DNA of 64,000 nt from an uncultured Burkholderiaceae bacterium (GTDB lineage Bacteria; Pseudomonadota; Gammaproteobacteria; Burkholderiales; Burkholderiaceae_F): NCBI GenBank assembly GCA_944390675.1, contig CALXQR010000006.1, forward strand, positions 89,156-153,155, given 5' to 3'. Below, in pieces: positions 44,725 to 55,537 of the stretch (position 1 is its first letter; each line of letters begins with the position of its first letter). A model generated the notes under the pieces. It saw only the letters and a program-made list of their open reading frames with translations, ran no database searches and was not told the DNA's origin. A program made the translations under genes and the position numbers.

Positions 44725-45834
44725 TTATTCTTCCTCTTTTTGAGATTTTTCCATTTGTTCTAACTTTTCCACGGCGGCTTCAAGCGCTCTCAAGCGCTTG
44801 CGCATCTCAGGCAGCCGCTTAATCATGACAGCCGAGCGTTCAAACTCACGATTTTCCATCGCAGGGAAAAAGCCCATCATGAGTTTGGCATCATCCGGAT
44901 AGGAAATCACAGTGGTTGCCGGGCCAATGGTCGCGCCGCTCGGAATCTTGATATGGCCGTTAATGTTTGCGGCGCCGCCAACCGTAACGTGATCACCCAA
45001 CGTGGTGGAACCGGCCATGCTCGCAGCGCCCGCCATCACGCAGTGCTGACCCAGTCGGCAGTTGTGCGCGATCTGAATGAGGTTGTCAATCTTGCTCCCC
45101 TTTCCGATCACGGTATCGTCCAAGGCGCCGCGGTCCACTGCGGTATTCACACCGATTTCCACATCGTCTTCAATGCGCACGGAACCGATCTGCGGAATTT
45201 TGACCCATTCACCTTCAAAGGGCGCAAAGCCAAAACCGTCACCGCCGATAACGCAGCCCGGCTGCAGGATGCAGCGCGCGCCCACCGTGCAGTGATGATC
45301 CACCGTCACATTGGGATGAAGACGCGTATATTCGCCGATGACAGAACCGAGGCCCACGACGCTGTTGGCGCCAATCCAAGCGTGCGCGCCAACAACCGCG
45401 TGATCTTCAATCACGGCACCCGCGTCCACGCGGGCCGTGGGATCAACCTTGGCGGTCACGGCAACAGATGCATGCGGATGAATGCCGCTTGCAAATTCCG
45501 TTTGAAGTTTTTCCACCACTTGAAGCGCAAAAGCAAACCAAGCGTAGGGATTGGGCGTGATCACCATCGCGCGAGGCGTTTTGTCACCATAAATCTTTTC
45601 CTTATCTTCTTTGCGAAGCACCACAACGCCTGCCTTGCAATCCTTCACCTCATCGATGAATTTCGGATTGGCAAGAAACGCCACTTCATCGGGCTTGGCG
45701 TGGCTCAACGCGCCAATGCTTCTCACAGCGACCCCTTCATAAGGGCCGACCAACTGTTGCTCAAGGCGTCCTGCGCACTGCTGGCGCACCGCCTCAACCA
45801 ACATCGAAATCGGATAAGCCTGTCTTTGCTGCAT
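44725..45834 (-). CDS. lpxD: UDP-3-O-acylglucosamine N-acyltransferase
   Basis: 369 residues: an N-terminal uridine-binding domain (GAL-SHAKPDEVAFLANPKF), then the beta-helix with hexapeptide repeats (GSVIGEYTRLHPNVTVDHHC) and the catalytic His in IAHNCRLG, and a C-terminal helical tail rich in charged residues. It adds the second acyl chain to lipid A precursor. Confidence 0.95.
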   Translation of the reverse strand: MQQRQAYPISMLVEAVRQQCAGRLEQQLVGPYEGVAVRSIGALSHAKPDEVAFLANPKFIDEVKDCKAGVVVLRKEDKEKIYGDKTPRAMVITPNPYAWFAFALQVVEKLQTEFASGIHPHASVAVTAKVDPTARVDAGAVIEDHAVVGAHAWIGANSVVGLGSVIGEYTRLHPNVTVDHHCTVGARCILQPGCVIGGDGFGFAPFEGEWVKIPQIGSVRIEDDVEIGVNTAVDRGALDDTVIGKGSKIDNLIQIAHNCRLGQHCVMAGAASMAGSTTLGDHVTVGGAANINGHIKIPSGATIGPATTVISYPDDAKLMMGFFPAMENREFERSAVMIKRLPEMRKRLRALEAAVEKLEQMEKSQKEEE

Positions 45835-45837
45835 AAT

Positions 45838-46332
45838 TTATTTCCCCAAGGCCTTAATCACCTGATCGGTGATATCCACATTTGGGCCGACGTAAACAGC
45901 CTCCTGCACGATCAGGTCATACTTATTCTTGCGGGCAATGTCGCGGATAATGTCATTGCTGCGCATCAAAATCGCTTGCAGCTCTTCATTTCTGCGGCGA
46001 TTCAAATCTTCGCGCAATTCGCGCTCCTGGCGCTGAAGGCTTCGCTCGCGATCAGCCAACTTCACCTCTTCGGCCATGCGCTGGGTTTTATTGAGTTTAG
46101 CCATGCGCTTTTGATACTTTTCCACATCGGCTTTAAGCGCGCGAGCCGAAATAGAAAGCGACTTCTGACGTGAAGCGAATTCTTTTTCAAGCTTCACTTG
46201 AGCGGCTTGCGCCGCGGCGCTTTCTCTTAAAATTCGATCCGGATTGACAACGCCAATCTTCGTGTCGGCCACGGCGCATTGAGCCGCAAGCGCGGCTGCC
46301 AGAAGTGTGCCCAAAGCCAAATTTTTCAACAT
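45838..46332 (-). CDS. skp: OmpH/Skp periplasmic chaperone
   Basis: 164 residues from the ATG at 46332; an upstream in-frame extension overlaps bamA and is unlikely. A signal peptide (LKNLALGTLLAAALAAQCAVA) is followed by KIGVVNPDRILRESAAAQ and long charged coiled-coil helices, as in the trimeric tentacle chaperone Skp. It holds unfolded outer membrane proteins in the periplasm and passes them to BamA, encoded just upstream. Confidence 0.92.
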   Translation of the reverse strand: MLKNLALGTLLAAALAAQCAVADTKIGVVNPDRILRESAAAQAAQVKLEKEFASRQKSLSISARALKADVEKYQKRMAKLNKTQRMAEEVKLADRERSLQRQERELREDLNRRRNEELQAILMRSNDIIRDIARKNKYDLIVQEAVYVGPNVDITDQVIKALGK

Positions 46333-46429
46333 ATTTTGCTGTACTCCATGTACGTTGAAGGGAAAGGCGGCCCTTTGAGAACCCCTTTCCCCCGAATCGT
46401 TTCTCTTCTCCGTAATCGTACGGGCTAGG

Positions 46430-48757
46430 TTAGAAGCCTGTACCGATTTGGAATTGGAAGCGTTCGACTTCGTCGCCATCCTTGTCGTTTAACGGCGCCG
46501 CAATACTGAACTTCAACGGGCCCAACGGCGAAATCCAGGCTACGCCCACACCCACCGAGTAACGCAGGTCAGAAAGCGAAATGCCCATGCTTTCTCTAAC
46601 ATGTCCTTGCTCGTCATAGGAATCACCCCAGACCCAACCGCCATCGAGGAACGTGAACCAACGAAGCGTTCGGTCGGCGCCCGGCAGCGGCATCAACATT
46701 TCAAAGGAGAAGTTAAGCGATGCATTACCGCCGATACCGTCGCCGTCATCATCGTCCGTGTAGTCCTTCGGACCCAAGCTCGAATTTTCAAAGCCGCGCA
46801 CGCTGCCGATGCCGCCTGCGTAGAAGTTCTTGAAGAACGGGTATTCTTTGCCGCCCCAGCTGTCGCCGTAACCGATTTCACCATTAAAGGCCAAGGTCAA
46901 ATCACGCGTGACAGGCCAGTAGTGCTGCAGCTGGTAGCTGGCGCGATAGTAACGAAGATCCATCACCGGAAGCGTCACTTCAGCAGACAAACGCTGGTAC
47001 GTACCGCGGGTCGGCGCCAAAGCATTATCACGGCTGTCTCGAGACCAACCGATTGTGGCCGCAAGAGCATGCGGATCATCGAAATCTTCTTTATAGCGCT
47101 TGTAACGAGCAGGCGCTCTCGGGCCCGCATCCACAAGCGTATTTTCCCACTTGGCACCTAAGAAGACGCGGTCGTATTCGGTAAACGGAATACCCCAGCT
47201 CACAGCCGCGCCTCGGGTTTCGTATTCGAGGTCATTGGCCAAATCGAGCTCTTCCATATCGACGCGGCGATCATAGAGGTCGATTGAGCGGGAGATGCCT
47301 TCGGGCGTCACGTACGGTTCGGTCAAAGACAATGCGTACGTGCGTGTGCTATCTGAAGTATTGACTTCAGCGCTCACCGCTTTACCGGTACCGAAAATGT
47401 TGTTCTGAGCGAAGCCCGCGGACAAAATCACGCCGTCACTCGTTGAGAAGCCGGCACCCAAATTGACGCTGCCCGTGGGACGTTCCTTCACGGCCACCTC
47501 AAGGTCAACCTGATCGCGCGTGCCGGGAACCGGTTTCGGATCCACGGTGACGCTGTCGAAGAAGCCCAAACGGTCAATACGGTCACGGGAAAGTTTCACC
47601 TTATCGCTGTCAAACCAAGCGGCTTCGTACTGACGCACTTCGCGACGAATCACTTCGTCTTGGGTCTTACTGTTGCCCACGATATTGACGTGGCGCACAT
47701 AGGCGCGACGGCCCGGGTCAATCGTATAGACGACCTTGGCTTGATTGTCCCCCGTCACCACAGGATTGGGACGCGCCGTTGCAAAGGCGTAGCCCAAGCT
47801 CGAGAGCTTATCGGTAATCGCGGTCGAGGCGTTATTAATGATTTCGGCGTTATAGATCGAATCCGGTTCAATCTTCACCAAGCTCTTTAACTCATCGTCA
47901 AGGCCCAGCATATCGCCCGTGAGCTCAACGCCCGTGATGTGGTACTGCTCGCCTTCGGTGAGGTTAATCGTGATGAAAATATCTTTCTTATTCGGAGCGA
48001 TGGAAACCTGGACGCTGTCAACCTTGAAGTCCAAATACCCGTTATTGAGGTAGTAAGAGCGGACAGCTTCAATGTCAGCGGCCAGTTTTTCACGAGAGTA
48101 GAGATTACTCTTTGTGTACCAGCTCATCCAACCCGTAGTTGAGAGCTGCATCTGTTCACGCAAATCGTCATCACTCATCACGCGGTTGCCGACAAAGCGG
48201 ATCGACTCAATGCTCGCCGCCTCGCCTTCATCGACCACAATCGACAAACGCACGCGGTTGCGGTCAAGGGGCGTTACCGTCGTTTTCACGTCAACGCCAT
48301 AGTAGCCGCGGGCCAAATATTGGCGGCGCATTTCCTGGTCGGCGCGATCCAAAATGGCGTGGTCAAAGATGCGGCCTTCGGCCAAACCCACATCGCGCAG
48401 GCTCTGTTCGATTGCGGAGTGGTCAAAGGCGCGGATACCTTGCGTATTAATAGAAGCCACGGCCGGGCGCTCCTGCACTTCAATCACAAGGACGTTGCCG
48501 TCACGGCCCAAACGCACGTCGCGGAAAAGGCCTGAGCCATAGAGCGAGTGAATCGCGGTGTTGCCCTTGGCGCTGGTGAATTCATCGCCCACTTGGAAAG
48601 GCAAGTGCGAGAGCACGGTACCGGGTTCAGTACGGGCAATACCCTCGATTCGAATATCTTTGATGACAAAATCAGAGGCTGCCGCGAACGCGACACCCGC
48701 GATAGACAGGAGCGCGGTCGTTACCGAGGCGCGCAACAGAGAAGATCTAAAACGCAT
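46430..48757 (-). CDS. bamA: Outer membrane protein assembly factor BamA
   Basis: 775 residues with a signal peptide, five POTRA domains (first DFVIKDIRIEGIARTEPGTV) and a 16-strand barrel ending FQFQIGTGF, the C-terminal aromatic typical of barrels. The conserved VRGF motif in loop 6 (GSVRGFENSSLGP) is present. It inserts outer membrane proteins, including the autotransporters at both ends of this window. Confidence 0.97.
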   Translation of the reverse strand: MRFRSSLLRASVTTALLSIAGVAFAAASDFVIKDIRIEGIARTEPGTVLSHLPFQVGDEFTSAKGNTAIHSLYGSGLFRDVRLGRDGNVLVIEVQERPAVASINTQGIRAFDHSAIEQSLRDVGLAEGRIFDHAILDRADQEMRRQYLARGYYGVDVKTTVTPLDRNRVRLSIVVDEGEAASIESIRFVGNRVMSDDDLREQMQLSTTGWMSWYTKSNLYSREKLAADIEAVRSYYLNNGYLDFKVDSVQVSIAPNKKDIFITINLTEGEQYHITGVELTGDMLGLDDELKSLVKIEPDSIYNAEIINNASTAITDKLSSLGYAFATARPNPVVTGDNQAKVVYTIDPGRRAYVRHVNIVGNSKTQDEVIRREVRQYEAAWFDSDKVKLSRDRIDRLGFFDSVTVDPKPVPGTRDQVDLEVAVKERPTGSVNLGAGFSTSDGVILSAGFAQNNIFGTGKAVSAEVNTSDSTRTYALSLTEPYVTPEGISRSIDLYDRRVDMEELDLANDLEYETRGAAVSWGIPFTEYDRVFLGAKWENTLVDAGPRAPARYKRYKEDFDDPHALAATIGWSRDSRDNALAPTRGTYQRLSAEVTLPVMDLRYYRASYQLQHYWPVTRDLTLAFNGEIGYGDSWGGKEYPFFKNFYAGGIGSVRGFENSSLGPKDYTDDDDGDGIGGNASLNFSFEMLMPLPGADRTLRWFTFLDGGWVWGDSYDEQGHVRESMGISLSDLRYSVGVGVAWISPLGPLKFSIAAPLNDKDGDEVERFQFQIGTGF

Positions 48758-48783
48758 TTTTTCAAACGATTTGCACGGATGGC

Positions 48784-50136
48784 CTATTGTATCAGCCTTA
48801 CAAAGTCATTGGAAAGGGCTAAAGCCCCCAATGCCAAAACAATTAAAAGTCCCACTTTTTGGCCGGCCATCATCACCGACTCGGGCAGAGGCCGCCCACG
48901 AACAATTTCCAGCAAATAATACAGGAGGTGACCGCCGTCTAACAACGGTATCGGCAATAAATTCAAAAGCCCAAGGCTCACTGAAATCATGGCCAAAAAG
49001 GACAGATAAACGCGCCAGCCCATCTGGGCGGTTTTACCCGCGTAATCAGCAATTGTCACCGGTCCGGTTAAATTCTTTGTGCTTGCTTCGCCCGTGACCA
49101 TCTGAGCGACCGCCTTATAAGTGGTCTTCGTAATGGATACGATACGATCCACCCCGGCCCAAAGGCCTTCAAGCGGTCCTTTTTTAAGCCAAATCACGTC
49201 CGGCAGAATCCCAACATTGACGCCGATCACCGCGCGCGTGACTTTTGCCCCCTTGCCGTCATCGACCGTGCGCACTTCGGGTCTTACTGTCAGTTCGCGA
49301 ACAGCACCGTTTTTATCTTTAACGACAAAGTGAAGGGATTCTCCAGCCCGATCGCTGATGTAGGCGATCATCTCTTTCACGCCCGGGTTATAGAGACGAT
49401 CTACACTCAAAACAACGTCGCCTTCCTTGAAACCTGCCGCAGCCGCAGGCGAATCTTTTTGAATATTAAAAAGCACAGGGTCGCCAAATCGGATATTAAA
49501 ACCCAATTGGGTAAAGGGACTTTCGCTTTCTTCATCAAGCTTTAACGTTGAAAGATCAAAGTCCACCGTATAGCAGCTGCCGTCTCGATCAAAGGTAACG
49601 GGCACGCGCGCTTCTCCCGCGTGCTCCAAAATCGCCCAATTAAGGTCTTCCAAGCCTTCCAGGGGCTTGCCGCCGAAATCCACAATACGGTCAAGCTTTC
49701 TCACATCCAACTGCGCGGCTTGAGACTGCGGCGCAGGCGTATCCATCACCGGACGCAGTTCGGGCTGTCCGCTCCAGGCCATGATGGCGTAAAAGAGAAT
49801 GGCAAGAATGATGTTCGCAACAGGGCCCGCCGCCACAATCGCAAAGCGCTTATAAACGGATTGGCGGTTAAAGGCGCGGTGGGCTTCAGCGGGATCCACT
49901 TTTTGGTTTTCTTCGCGCTCATCGAGCATCGACACATAGCCGCCCAAAGGCAGTGCCGAAAGTCTCCACTCGGTCTGATCAGGGCCGAGCTTTTTTGAAA
50001 AAACCTTAGGCCCGAAGCCAAAACTGAAAGTGAGCACTTTGACGCCGCAAAGCCTTGCCACCCAATAGTGGCCCAGCTCATGAAACGTGATCAGGATGCC
50101 TAGCGCGACAACAAAAGCCAAAACCGCAGTGATCAT
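48784..50136 (-). CDS. rseP: RIP metalloprotease RseP
   Basis: 450 residues with the membrane zinc site HELGH (His19-His23) in the first transmembrane helix, PDZ domain(s) in the periplasmic middle, and the C-terminal LLNLLPIPLLDGGHLL with the third ligand. It cleaves anti-sigma factor RseA inside the membrane in the envelope stress response. The start overlaps the dxr stop by four bases. Confidence 0.95.
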   Translation of the reverse strand: MITAVLAFVVALGILITFHELGHYWVARLCGVKVLTFSFGFGPKVFSKKLGPDQTEWRLSALPLGGYVSMLDEREENQKVDPAEAHRAFNRQSVYKRFAIVAAGPVANIILAILFYAIMAWSGQPELRPVMDTPAPQSQAAQLDVRKLDRIVDFGGKPLEGLEDLNWAILEHAGEARVPVTFDRDGSCYTVDFDLSTLKLDEESESPFTQLGFNIRFGDPVLFNIQKDSPAAAAGFKEGDVVLSVDRLYNPGVKEMIAYISDRAGESLHFVVKDKNGAVRELTVRPEVRTVDDGKGAKVTRAVIGVNVGILPDVIWLKKGPLEGLWAGVDRIVSITKTTYKAVAQMVTGEASTKNLTGPVTIADYAGKTAQMGWRVYLSFLAMISVSLGLLNLLPIPLLDGGHLLYYLLEIVRGRPLPESVMMAGQKVGLLIVLALGALALSNDFVRLIQ

Positions 50137-51293
50137 CGGGCGAGCACCTCACGGGTCTTCACGCGAGCCAAGCGATCAGCTTCAAGGACTTCTTCAAGGC
50201 AAGTCGGGGCAGGCAATATAAGCGAATCCATCATCGTGCGGCAGGTTTTTGCGATATCCAGGAACTTAATGCGGCGGTTTAAGAACGCGTCCACTGCAAT
50301 TTCATTGGCTGCATTTAAAACAATGCTTGCCGCGCCCCCTGCGCGAAGCGCTTCATAGGCATAGGAGAGCTGCGGGAAACGCGCTATGTCAGGCGCTTCA
50401 AAAGTGACGCTGCCCAACGCGGCAAAGTCCACTCGCTTGGCAAAGCCGTCCAATCGTTCCGGCCAGCCCAACGAATACGCAATGGGTGTGCGCATATCCG
50501 GGGCTCCGAGCTGCGCCAAAATGCATCCGTCTTCGTATTGCACCATGGAGTGAATCAAACTTTGCGGATGAATCACCACATCAATGCGATCGGGCGGGAA
50601 ACCGAAAAGCCAGGACGCTTCAATGACTTCCAACCCCTTATTCATGAGAGTCGCGCTATCCACACTGATTTTGCGGCCCATGTTCCAGGTCGGATGCGCC
50701 ACAGCATCTTCCGGCGTCACATCGCTTAAATCCATGCGTTTTCTAAAAGGGCCGCCCGAAGCTGTAAGGATCAAGCGAGCTTTTGTGCGGTCACGGTCAC
50801 TTGCCGAAGCCAAGCATTGGAAAATGGCGTTATGTTCACTATCGACGGGTAAAAGTTCCGCTTGATGCTCGCGCACGCTTTGCATCAAAAGGGCACCTCC
50901 GCAGACAACGCTTTCTTTATTGGCTAATAAGAGACGTTTGCCGGCAGCCGCCGCTGAAAAAGTCGGGGCAAGACCCGCAGCGCCCACAATCGCCAGCACT
51001 GCGACATCCACTTCAGGCAATGCGGCAAGCTTCACCAAATCCGCTTCCCCTGCCCACACTTCAATATCTGTGAGAGACCGTTGAGCAAGAGCTTGAGCTA
51101 AGGCGTCCTTCTGTGAGGCGTCAGCCACAAGCGCGATTTTAGGATGATGCTTTGCGCATAAATCGGCAAGCTCCTCGACGCGGCTATTGGCCGTCAGCGC
51201 AAAAACTCGATAGCAGTCAGCGTAGTGCGATAAAACGTCAAGGGTCGATCCGCCGATCGACCCTGTCGCACCGAATATGGCGATGTTTTGCAT
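50133..51293 (-). CDS. dxr: 1-deoxy-D-xylulose 5-phosphate reductoisomerase
   Basis: 386 residues. The NADPH site is IFGATGSIGGSTLDVL. The metal and substrate loop VDSEHNAIFQCLA and TASGGPFR are intact, as is the C-terminal INAANEIAV-like VLNAANEIAVDAFL. It performs the first committed step of the methylerythritol pathway to isoprenoids, feeding uppS downstream in the pathway. Confidence 0.96.
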   Translation of the reverse strand: MQNIAIFGATGSIGGSTLDVLSHYADCYRVFALTANSRVEELADLCAKHHPKIALVADASQKDALAQALAQRSLTDIEVWAGEADLVKLAALPEVDVAVLAIVGAAGLAPTFSAAAAGKRLLLANKESVVCGGALLMQSVREHQAELLPVDSEHNAIFQCLASASDRDRTKARLILTASGGPFRKRMDLSDVTPEDAVAHPTWNMGRKISVDSATLMNKGLEVIEASWLFGFPPDRIDVVIHPQSLIHSMVQYEDGCILAQLGAPDMRTPIAYSLGWPERLDGFAKRVDFAALGSVTFEAPDIARFPQLSYAYEALRAGGAASIVLNAANEIAVDAFLNRRIKFLDIAKTCRTMMDSLILPAPTCLEEVLEADRLARVKTREVLAR

Positions 51294-51318
51294 AGCGGTA
51301 CTAAAAAAGAAAAGTTAA

Positions 51319-52218
51319 TCAGCCAAGCGTGCCGGAGGCCACCAAAACAGTGAGCAGGAAGCCCGCGGGCAACGTGGGCATCATGGCGTCCAAGCGGTCA
51401 TAAAAACCGCCGTGGCCGGGCAGAAGATTGCTTGAATCCTTAATCCCCGCCTGACGCTTTAAGGCGCTTTCAAACAAGTCGCCCACGATGGAAAGCGAAA
51501 CCAAAATGTAGGCGATGATAATCCAGACAAGAGCGCCCATCGATTCAACGATGACGCCCGGAATGGTTTTGATTTCAGGCGCAAACCAAGCAAAAAGAAG
51601 ACCCAAAAGCATGACGCTTAACATACCGCCCGCAACGCCTTCCCAGCTCTTTTTCGGGCTGATCGCAGGCGACATGCGGTGTTTGCCGAAAGCCATGCCG
51701 GTAAAGTAAGCCATGATGTCTGCGACCCAAACGATCGCCAAAAGCGAAATCACCATGGAAATGCCGAAGGTCGCATACATCGCCACAAAGGCAAGCCACG
51801 CCGCCGGCGGAAAAAACACACCCGTGATGCCAACGACAATGCGGTTAACCGGAAGACCGGTCTTTCGGGCAAAAAAGACGCGAATGGAAATCCCCACCCA
51901 CAAAAGCGTGATGACCGTGAGGTACATCACAAACATGCCCGAGAGGTTGGCGTAAAGCTGTTGGTACTCTTGAGAGGCGTGATTGATAACCTGCAGATCA
52001 AGCGACACAAGGTAGGTGATCGCCGCGGCAGAGCCCCCGACGACAACCGCGATCAAAGCGCTGATGATGGAGTTGAGCCCTGAGAGCTTTAACCACTCCC
52101 ACTGCGCCAAAATAAAAGCGATTGCCATGACGCCGGCGAAAGCCACCGGCCCGAGCATATAAGAGCCGATCAAAATCAGCAATAAGACAATAGCGGTGAT
52201 CACACGTTGCTTGAGCAT
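51319..52218 (-). CDS. cdsA: Phosphatidate cytidylyltransferase
   Basis: About 299 residues from the ATG at 52218; a GTG two codons upstream overlaps the uppS stop. Eight or so membrane segments and the CDP-diacylglycerol synthase signature near the C-terminus: VGDLFESALKRQAGIKDSSN, then LPGHGGFYDRLDAM. It makes CDP-diacylglycerol for all phospholipids. Confidence 0.94.
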   Translation of the reverse strand: MLKQRVITAIVLLLILIGSYMLGPVAFAGVMAIAFILAQWEWLKLSGLNSIISALIAVVVGGSAAAITYLVSLDLQVINHASQEYQQLYANLSGMFVMYLTVITLLWVGISIRVFFARKTGLPVNRIVVGITGVFFPPAAWLAFVAMYATFGISMVISLLAIVWVADIMAYFTGMAFGKHRMSPAISPKKSWEGVAGGMLSVMLLGLLFAWFAPEIKTIPGVIVESMGALVWIIIAYILVSLSIVGDLFESALKRQAGIKDSSNLLPGHGGFYDRLDAMMPTLPAGFLLTVLVASGTLG

Positions 52219-52220
52219 TG

Positions 52221-52976
52221 TCACTTATCCTCGCCGAGCGCTTGAATCTGTTCACCGGTCATGCCGAAACGGCGCTCGCGCCGGCTGTACCAGTTAAGGG
52301 CCTCTTCGAGATCGGTTTCATCGAAGTCGGGCCAAAGCGTGGGCGAGGCGAACAACTCGGCATAGGCCGCCTGCCACAAAATAAAATTGCTGATGCGCTG
52401 CTCGCCGCCCGTGCGAATCATGAGATCAACGGGCGGAGCCCAGTCAAAGGCAAGATTCTCATCAATGAGGCTTTCGGTGATGCGCTCAGGATGTGCGGCC
52501 ACCTCGGGGTGGCGCTTGAGAATATTTTTGAAGGCTTCAACAACATCCCAGCGGCCGCCGTAGTTGGCACAGACCGTGAGAACCATCCGATCGCAGTGCT
52601 CGGTGAGCGCTTCGCTTTTACGGATGCTTTGCTGAATTTCCTCGGAAAAAGCCGTGAGGTCGCCAGCGACACGAAGACGCACCCCATGCTCAAGCATCGC
52701 TTGAGCTTCCTTGTGAAGCGCGGTTGCAAAAAGCTTCATGAGCGCGCTCACCTCTTCGGGCGGGCGGCGCCAGTTTTCACTGCTGAAAGCAAAAAGCGAG
52801 AGGTATCGCACCCCTCGTTTGGCGGCGGCCTCAATCACACGGCGCACGCTCTGCACGCCGCGCCGATGACCTTCGACGCGCGGCATAAAGCGGCGCTGCG
52901 CCCAGCGGCCGTTGCCATCCATAATAATGGCGACGTGGCACGGAGCCCCGCCGCCTATTTGTTTTGTCTCACTCAT
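52221..52976 (-). CDS. uppS: Isoprenyl (undecaprenyl) diphosphate synthase
   Basis: 251 residues. The N-terminal HVAIIMDGNGRWA motif holds the catalytic Asp, and EVSALMKLF and RTGGEQRISNFILWQAAYAE mark the cis-prenyltransferase family. It makes the C55 lipid carrier for peptidoglycan and O-antigen. It precedes cdsA with a short overlap. Confidence 0.95.
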   Translation of the reverse strand: MSETKQIGGGAPCHVAIIMDGNGRWAQRRFMPRVEGHRRGVQSVRRVIEAAAKRGVRYLSLFAFSSENWRRPPEEVSALMKLFATALHKEAQAMLEHGVRLRVAGDLTAFSEEIQQSIRKSEALTEHCDRMVLTVCANYGGRWDVVEAFKNILKRHPEVAAHPERITESLIDENLAFDWAPPVDLMIRTGGEQRISNFILWQAAYAELFASPTLWPDFDETDLEEALNWYSRRERRFGMTGEQIQALGEDK

Positions 52977-52990
52977 TGTGGCGGTAAAAA

Positions 52991-53551
52991 TTAAACCGTC
53001 ATCACTTCTTTTTCTTTTTCAGCCACGCACTTGTCAATGGCTTCAATGAAATTATCCGTGAGCTTTTGGATATCCTTGCCGGCGCGCGTTTCATCGTCCT
53101 CAGAGATTTCCTTAGCCTTGGTGAGCTTCTTGACTTGTTCGTTGGCGTCACGGCGGAGATTACGCACGGCAACCTTGGCTTCTTCACCCAAGTGACGAAC
53201 AACCTTCGTGAGCTCGCGGCGGCGTTCTTCGGTAAGCGGAGGCAGCGGCACGCGAATGAGCATGCCGGACGTAGCCGGGTTCAACCCCAAATCAGAAGAG
53301 CGAATAGCCTTTTCAACCGGGGCCACCATGTTCTTTTCCCAGGGCTGAACCGTGAGCGTGCGGGCATCGGCCACACCCACTTGAGCGACCTGATTGATCG
53401 GGGTCATCGTGCCGTAGTAGTCCACCATCACGTGGTCGAGCAAACCGGTAGAGGCGCGGCCCGTGCGAATCTTGATAAAGTCTTCGCGCAAGGTCTCGAC
53501 CGTGCGGTTCATCTTGTATTCGGTTTGTTTTTGAATTTCACTGATTGACAT
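52991..53551 (-). CDS. frr: Ribosome recycling factor
   Basis: 186 residues, typical length, with the RRF features: [20 protein letters not shown] and the helix bundle of the long domain ([20 protein letters not shown]). It splits the post-termination ribosome with EF-G. Confidence 0.95.
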   Translation of the reverse strand: MSISEIQKQTEYKMNRTVETLREDFIKIRTGRASTGLLDHVMVDYYGTMTPINQVAQVGVADARTLTVQPWEKNMVAPVEKAIRSSDLGLNPATSGMLIRVPLPPLTEERRRELTKVVRHLGEEAKVAVRNLRRDANEQVKKLTKAKEISEDDETRAGKDIQKLTDNFIEAIDKCVAEKEKEVMTV

Positions 53552-53588
53552 AAAAAATTACTCCGTTGACGTCTTCATGCGTCTTGGG

Positions 53589-54317
53589 TTAAGGGTTGTA
53601 AACCAAGGTGCCTTCTTCTTCACCGCGGCAGACTCGCGCAATGGAGCCCTTCTTGCGGATGTTGAAGACCTTGATCGGCAGATTCTGTTCACGGCACAAG
53701 GCAAAGGCGGTTGCGTCCATCACCTTGAGGTCACGCTTGATCACTTCATCAAAAGTGATCGTCTTATAGAACGTGGCGTTGGGATCTTTCTTCGGGTCAG
53801 CCGAGTAAATGCCGTCGACCATTGTGGCCTTGAGCACAATATCAGCACCGATTTCAGCGCCGCGCAGAGCCGCCGTCGTATCGGTGGTGAAGTAGGGGTT
53901 GCCGGTGCCGGCCGCGAAAATCACAATGCGGCCTTTTTCAAGGTGACGCAGCGCTTTGCCGCGAATATAGGATTCGGCAATGCGTTCAATATTCAAAGCG
54001 CTTTGCACGCGGGCTTCAACACCGTTTTTGCGAAGCGCGTCCTGCAAAGCCAAAGCATTCATCAGCGTTGCAAGCATACCCATGTGGTCGCCTTGCGTGC
54101 GCTCCATACCCGTTGAACCTAAAGCAACACCGCGGAAGATGTTGCCACCGCCCACGACGATGCCGATCTGCACCCCCATGTCATAAGCTTCTTTGATATC
54201 TTCAACCGTCGATTGAATCGTTTCGCGGTTGATGCCGAAGGCGTCCGGCCCCATCAGGGACTCACCGGATAGTTTCAACAGCACGCGTTTGTATTTCACA
54301 GGCGTTTGTTCCGTCAT
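53589..54317 (-). CDS. pyrH: UMP kinase
   Basis: 242 residues of the bacterial amino-acid-kinase fold: [23 protein letters not shown] and the [18 protein letters not shown] block are all intact. It makes UDP, feeding nucleotide-sugar use in lipid A and peptidoglycan synthesis. The gene lies between tsf and frr, as in other proteobacteria. Confidence 0.96.
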   Translation of the reverse strand: MTEQTPVKYKRVLLKLSGESLMGPDAFGINRETIQSTVEDIKEAYDMGVQIGIVVGGGNIFRGVALGSTGMERTQGDHMGMLATLMNALALQDALRKNGVEARVQSALNIERIAESYIRGKALRHLEKGRIVIFAAGTGNPYFTTDTTAALRGAEIGADIVLKATMVDGIYSADPKKDPNATFYKTITFDEVIKRDLKVMDATAFALCREQNLPIKVFNIRKKGSIARVCRGEEEGTLVYNP

Positions 54318-54500
54318 TTAAGAACTCCCGAAAATTGATGCCAAGTACTGGGCGCACGACAAGGGGCGCTTGCAACCGACCGTCACAGGCGCATCGTTTC
54401 CTACGCATTACCGCCATTGTAATGAAAAGCGCTGCGCTTAGGTTGACGAAAGTGCACTTCGAAAGAATATTTTGACGAATTGAAACAGATTTTTTTCAGA

Positions 54501-54535
54501 AATAAAAAGGCCCCCGGCCATTTAGGCGGGAGCCT
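54501..54535 (-). terminator. Terminator after tsf
   Basis: On the minus strand GGCTCCCGCC pairs imperfectly with GGCCGGGGGCC (arms 54525-54534 and 54509-54519) and is followed by TTTTTATTT. It lies just past the tsf stop, so rpsB-tsf has a separate transcript end before pyrH. Confidence 0.75.
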
Positions 54536-54555
54536 CCTATCGAAAAGCTTAAAGA

Positions 54556-55446
54556 TTAAGCCTTTTGAGCAGCGGCCATTTGTTCGGCCACTTCAGCGGC
54601 AAAGTCGCTCGACTTCTTTTCGATGCCTTCGCCAACGACGAAGAGAACGAAAGAGGCGACTTGAGCGCCGTTTTGCTTGAGCAAGTCAGCGATGCTCTTC
54701 TTGTCGTCCTTAACGAACGGTTGAGACAAGAGCGTGACTTCCTTCAAGAACTTCTGAACCGTACCTTCGGCGATGCGTTCGAGCATGGCTTCGGGCTTGC
54801 CGGCTTCGCGGGCCTTTTCCATGGCCACGCGGCGTTCGCTGGCCAAGAGTTCAGCGTCCACACCGCTCGCATCCAAAGCCTTCGGCTTCATAGCGGCGAT
54901 GTGCATGGCGATGTCGTGACCGACTTCGTCATTGCCGCCGATCATATCAACGATGACACCGATCTTGGAGCCGCCGTGGATGTAAGTATGGAGCTTGCCT
55001 TGAGCTTCAATGCGCTTGAAGCGACGGAAGGTCATGTTTTCGCCGATCTTACCGACCAAAGCCGTACGGATGGCTTCGAGCGTTTGACCGTTGACTTCGA
55101 GCGCGCTCAAAGCGGCGATGTCAGCGGGGTTCTTTTCAGCGACCAAACGGGCGCCGTCGGCGGCCATTTGTTGGAATTCGGGGTTCTTCGCCACGAAGTC
55201 GGTTTCGGAGTTGACTTCGAAGATGGAGCCGAGCTTACCGTCTTCGGAAACGTAGATGCTCACGACACCTTCAGCGGCGATGCGGGCAGAGGCCTTGCTT
55301 GCCTTCTTGCCGAGCTTAACGCGGAGCAATTCTTCGGCACGAGCCATGTCGCCGTCAGCTTCGGTGAGAGCCTTTTTGCATTCCATCATCGGAGCGTCGG
55401 TCTTGACGCGCAATTCTTTAACCATTGCGGCAGTGATAACGGCCAT
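54556..55446 (-). CDS. tsf: Elongation factor Ts
   Basis: 296 residues. The N-terminal motif [20 protein letters not shown] and the TDFVAKN block are characteristic. It exchanges nucleotide on EF-Tu. Downstream of rpsB with about 90 bases between them, co-transcribed as usual. Confidence 0.97.
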   Translation of the reverse strand: MAVITAAMVKELRVKTDAPMMECKKALTEADGDMARAEELLRVKLGKKASKASARIAAEGVVSIYVSEDGKLGSIFEVNSETDFVAKNPEFQQMAADGARLVAEKNPADIAALSALEVNGQTLEAIRTALVGKIGENMTFRRFKRIEAQGKLHTYIHGGSKIGVIVDMIGGNDEVGHDIAMHIAAMKPKALDASGVDAELLASERRVAMEKAREAGKPEAMLERIAEGTVQKFLKEVTLLSQPFVKDDKKSIADLLKQNGAQVASFVLFVVGEGIEKKSSDFAAEVAEQMAAAQKA

Positions 55447-55537
55447 GTATTTCTCCAGTAGAGTTTGGTTGGAATTTCAAATTGGGGCGAGGCTTTGGCA
55501 GCAAACCCTCGCCCCATCTAAAAACACGTCAATCGAA

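Noticed and set aside
46333..46479. Extension of skp at its 5' end, overlapping bamA
   Set aside because: The signal peptide begins at 46332, and the extra residues are not signal-like.
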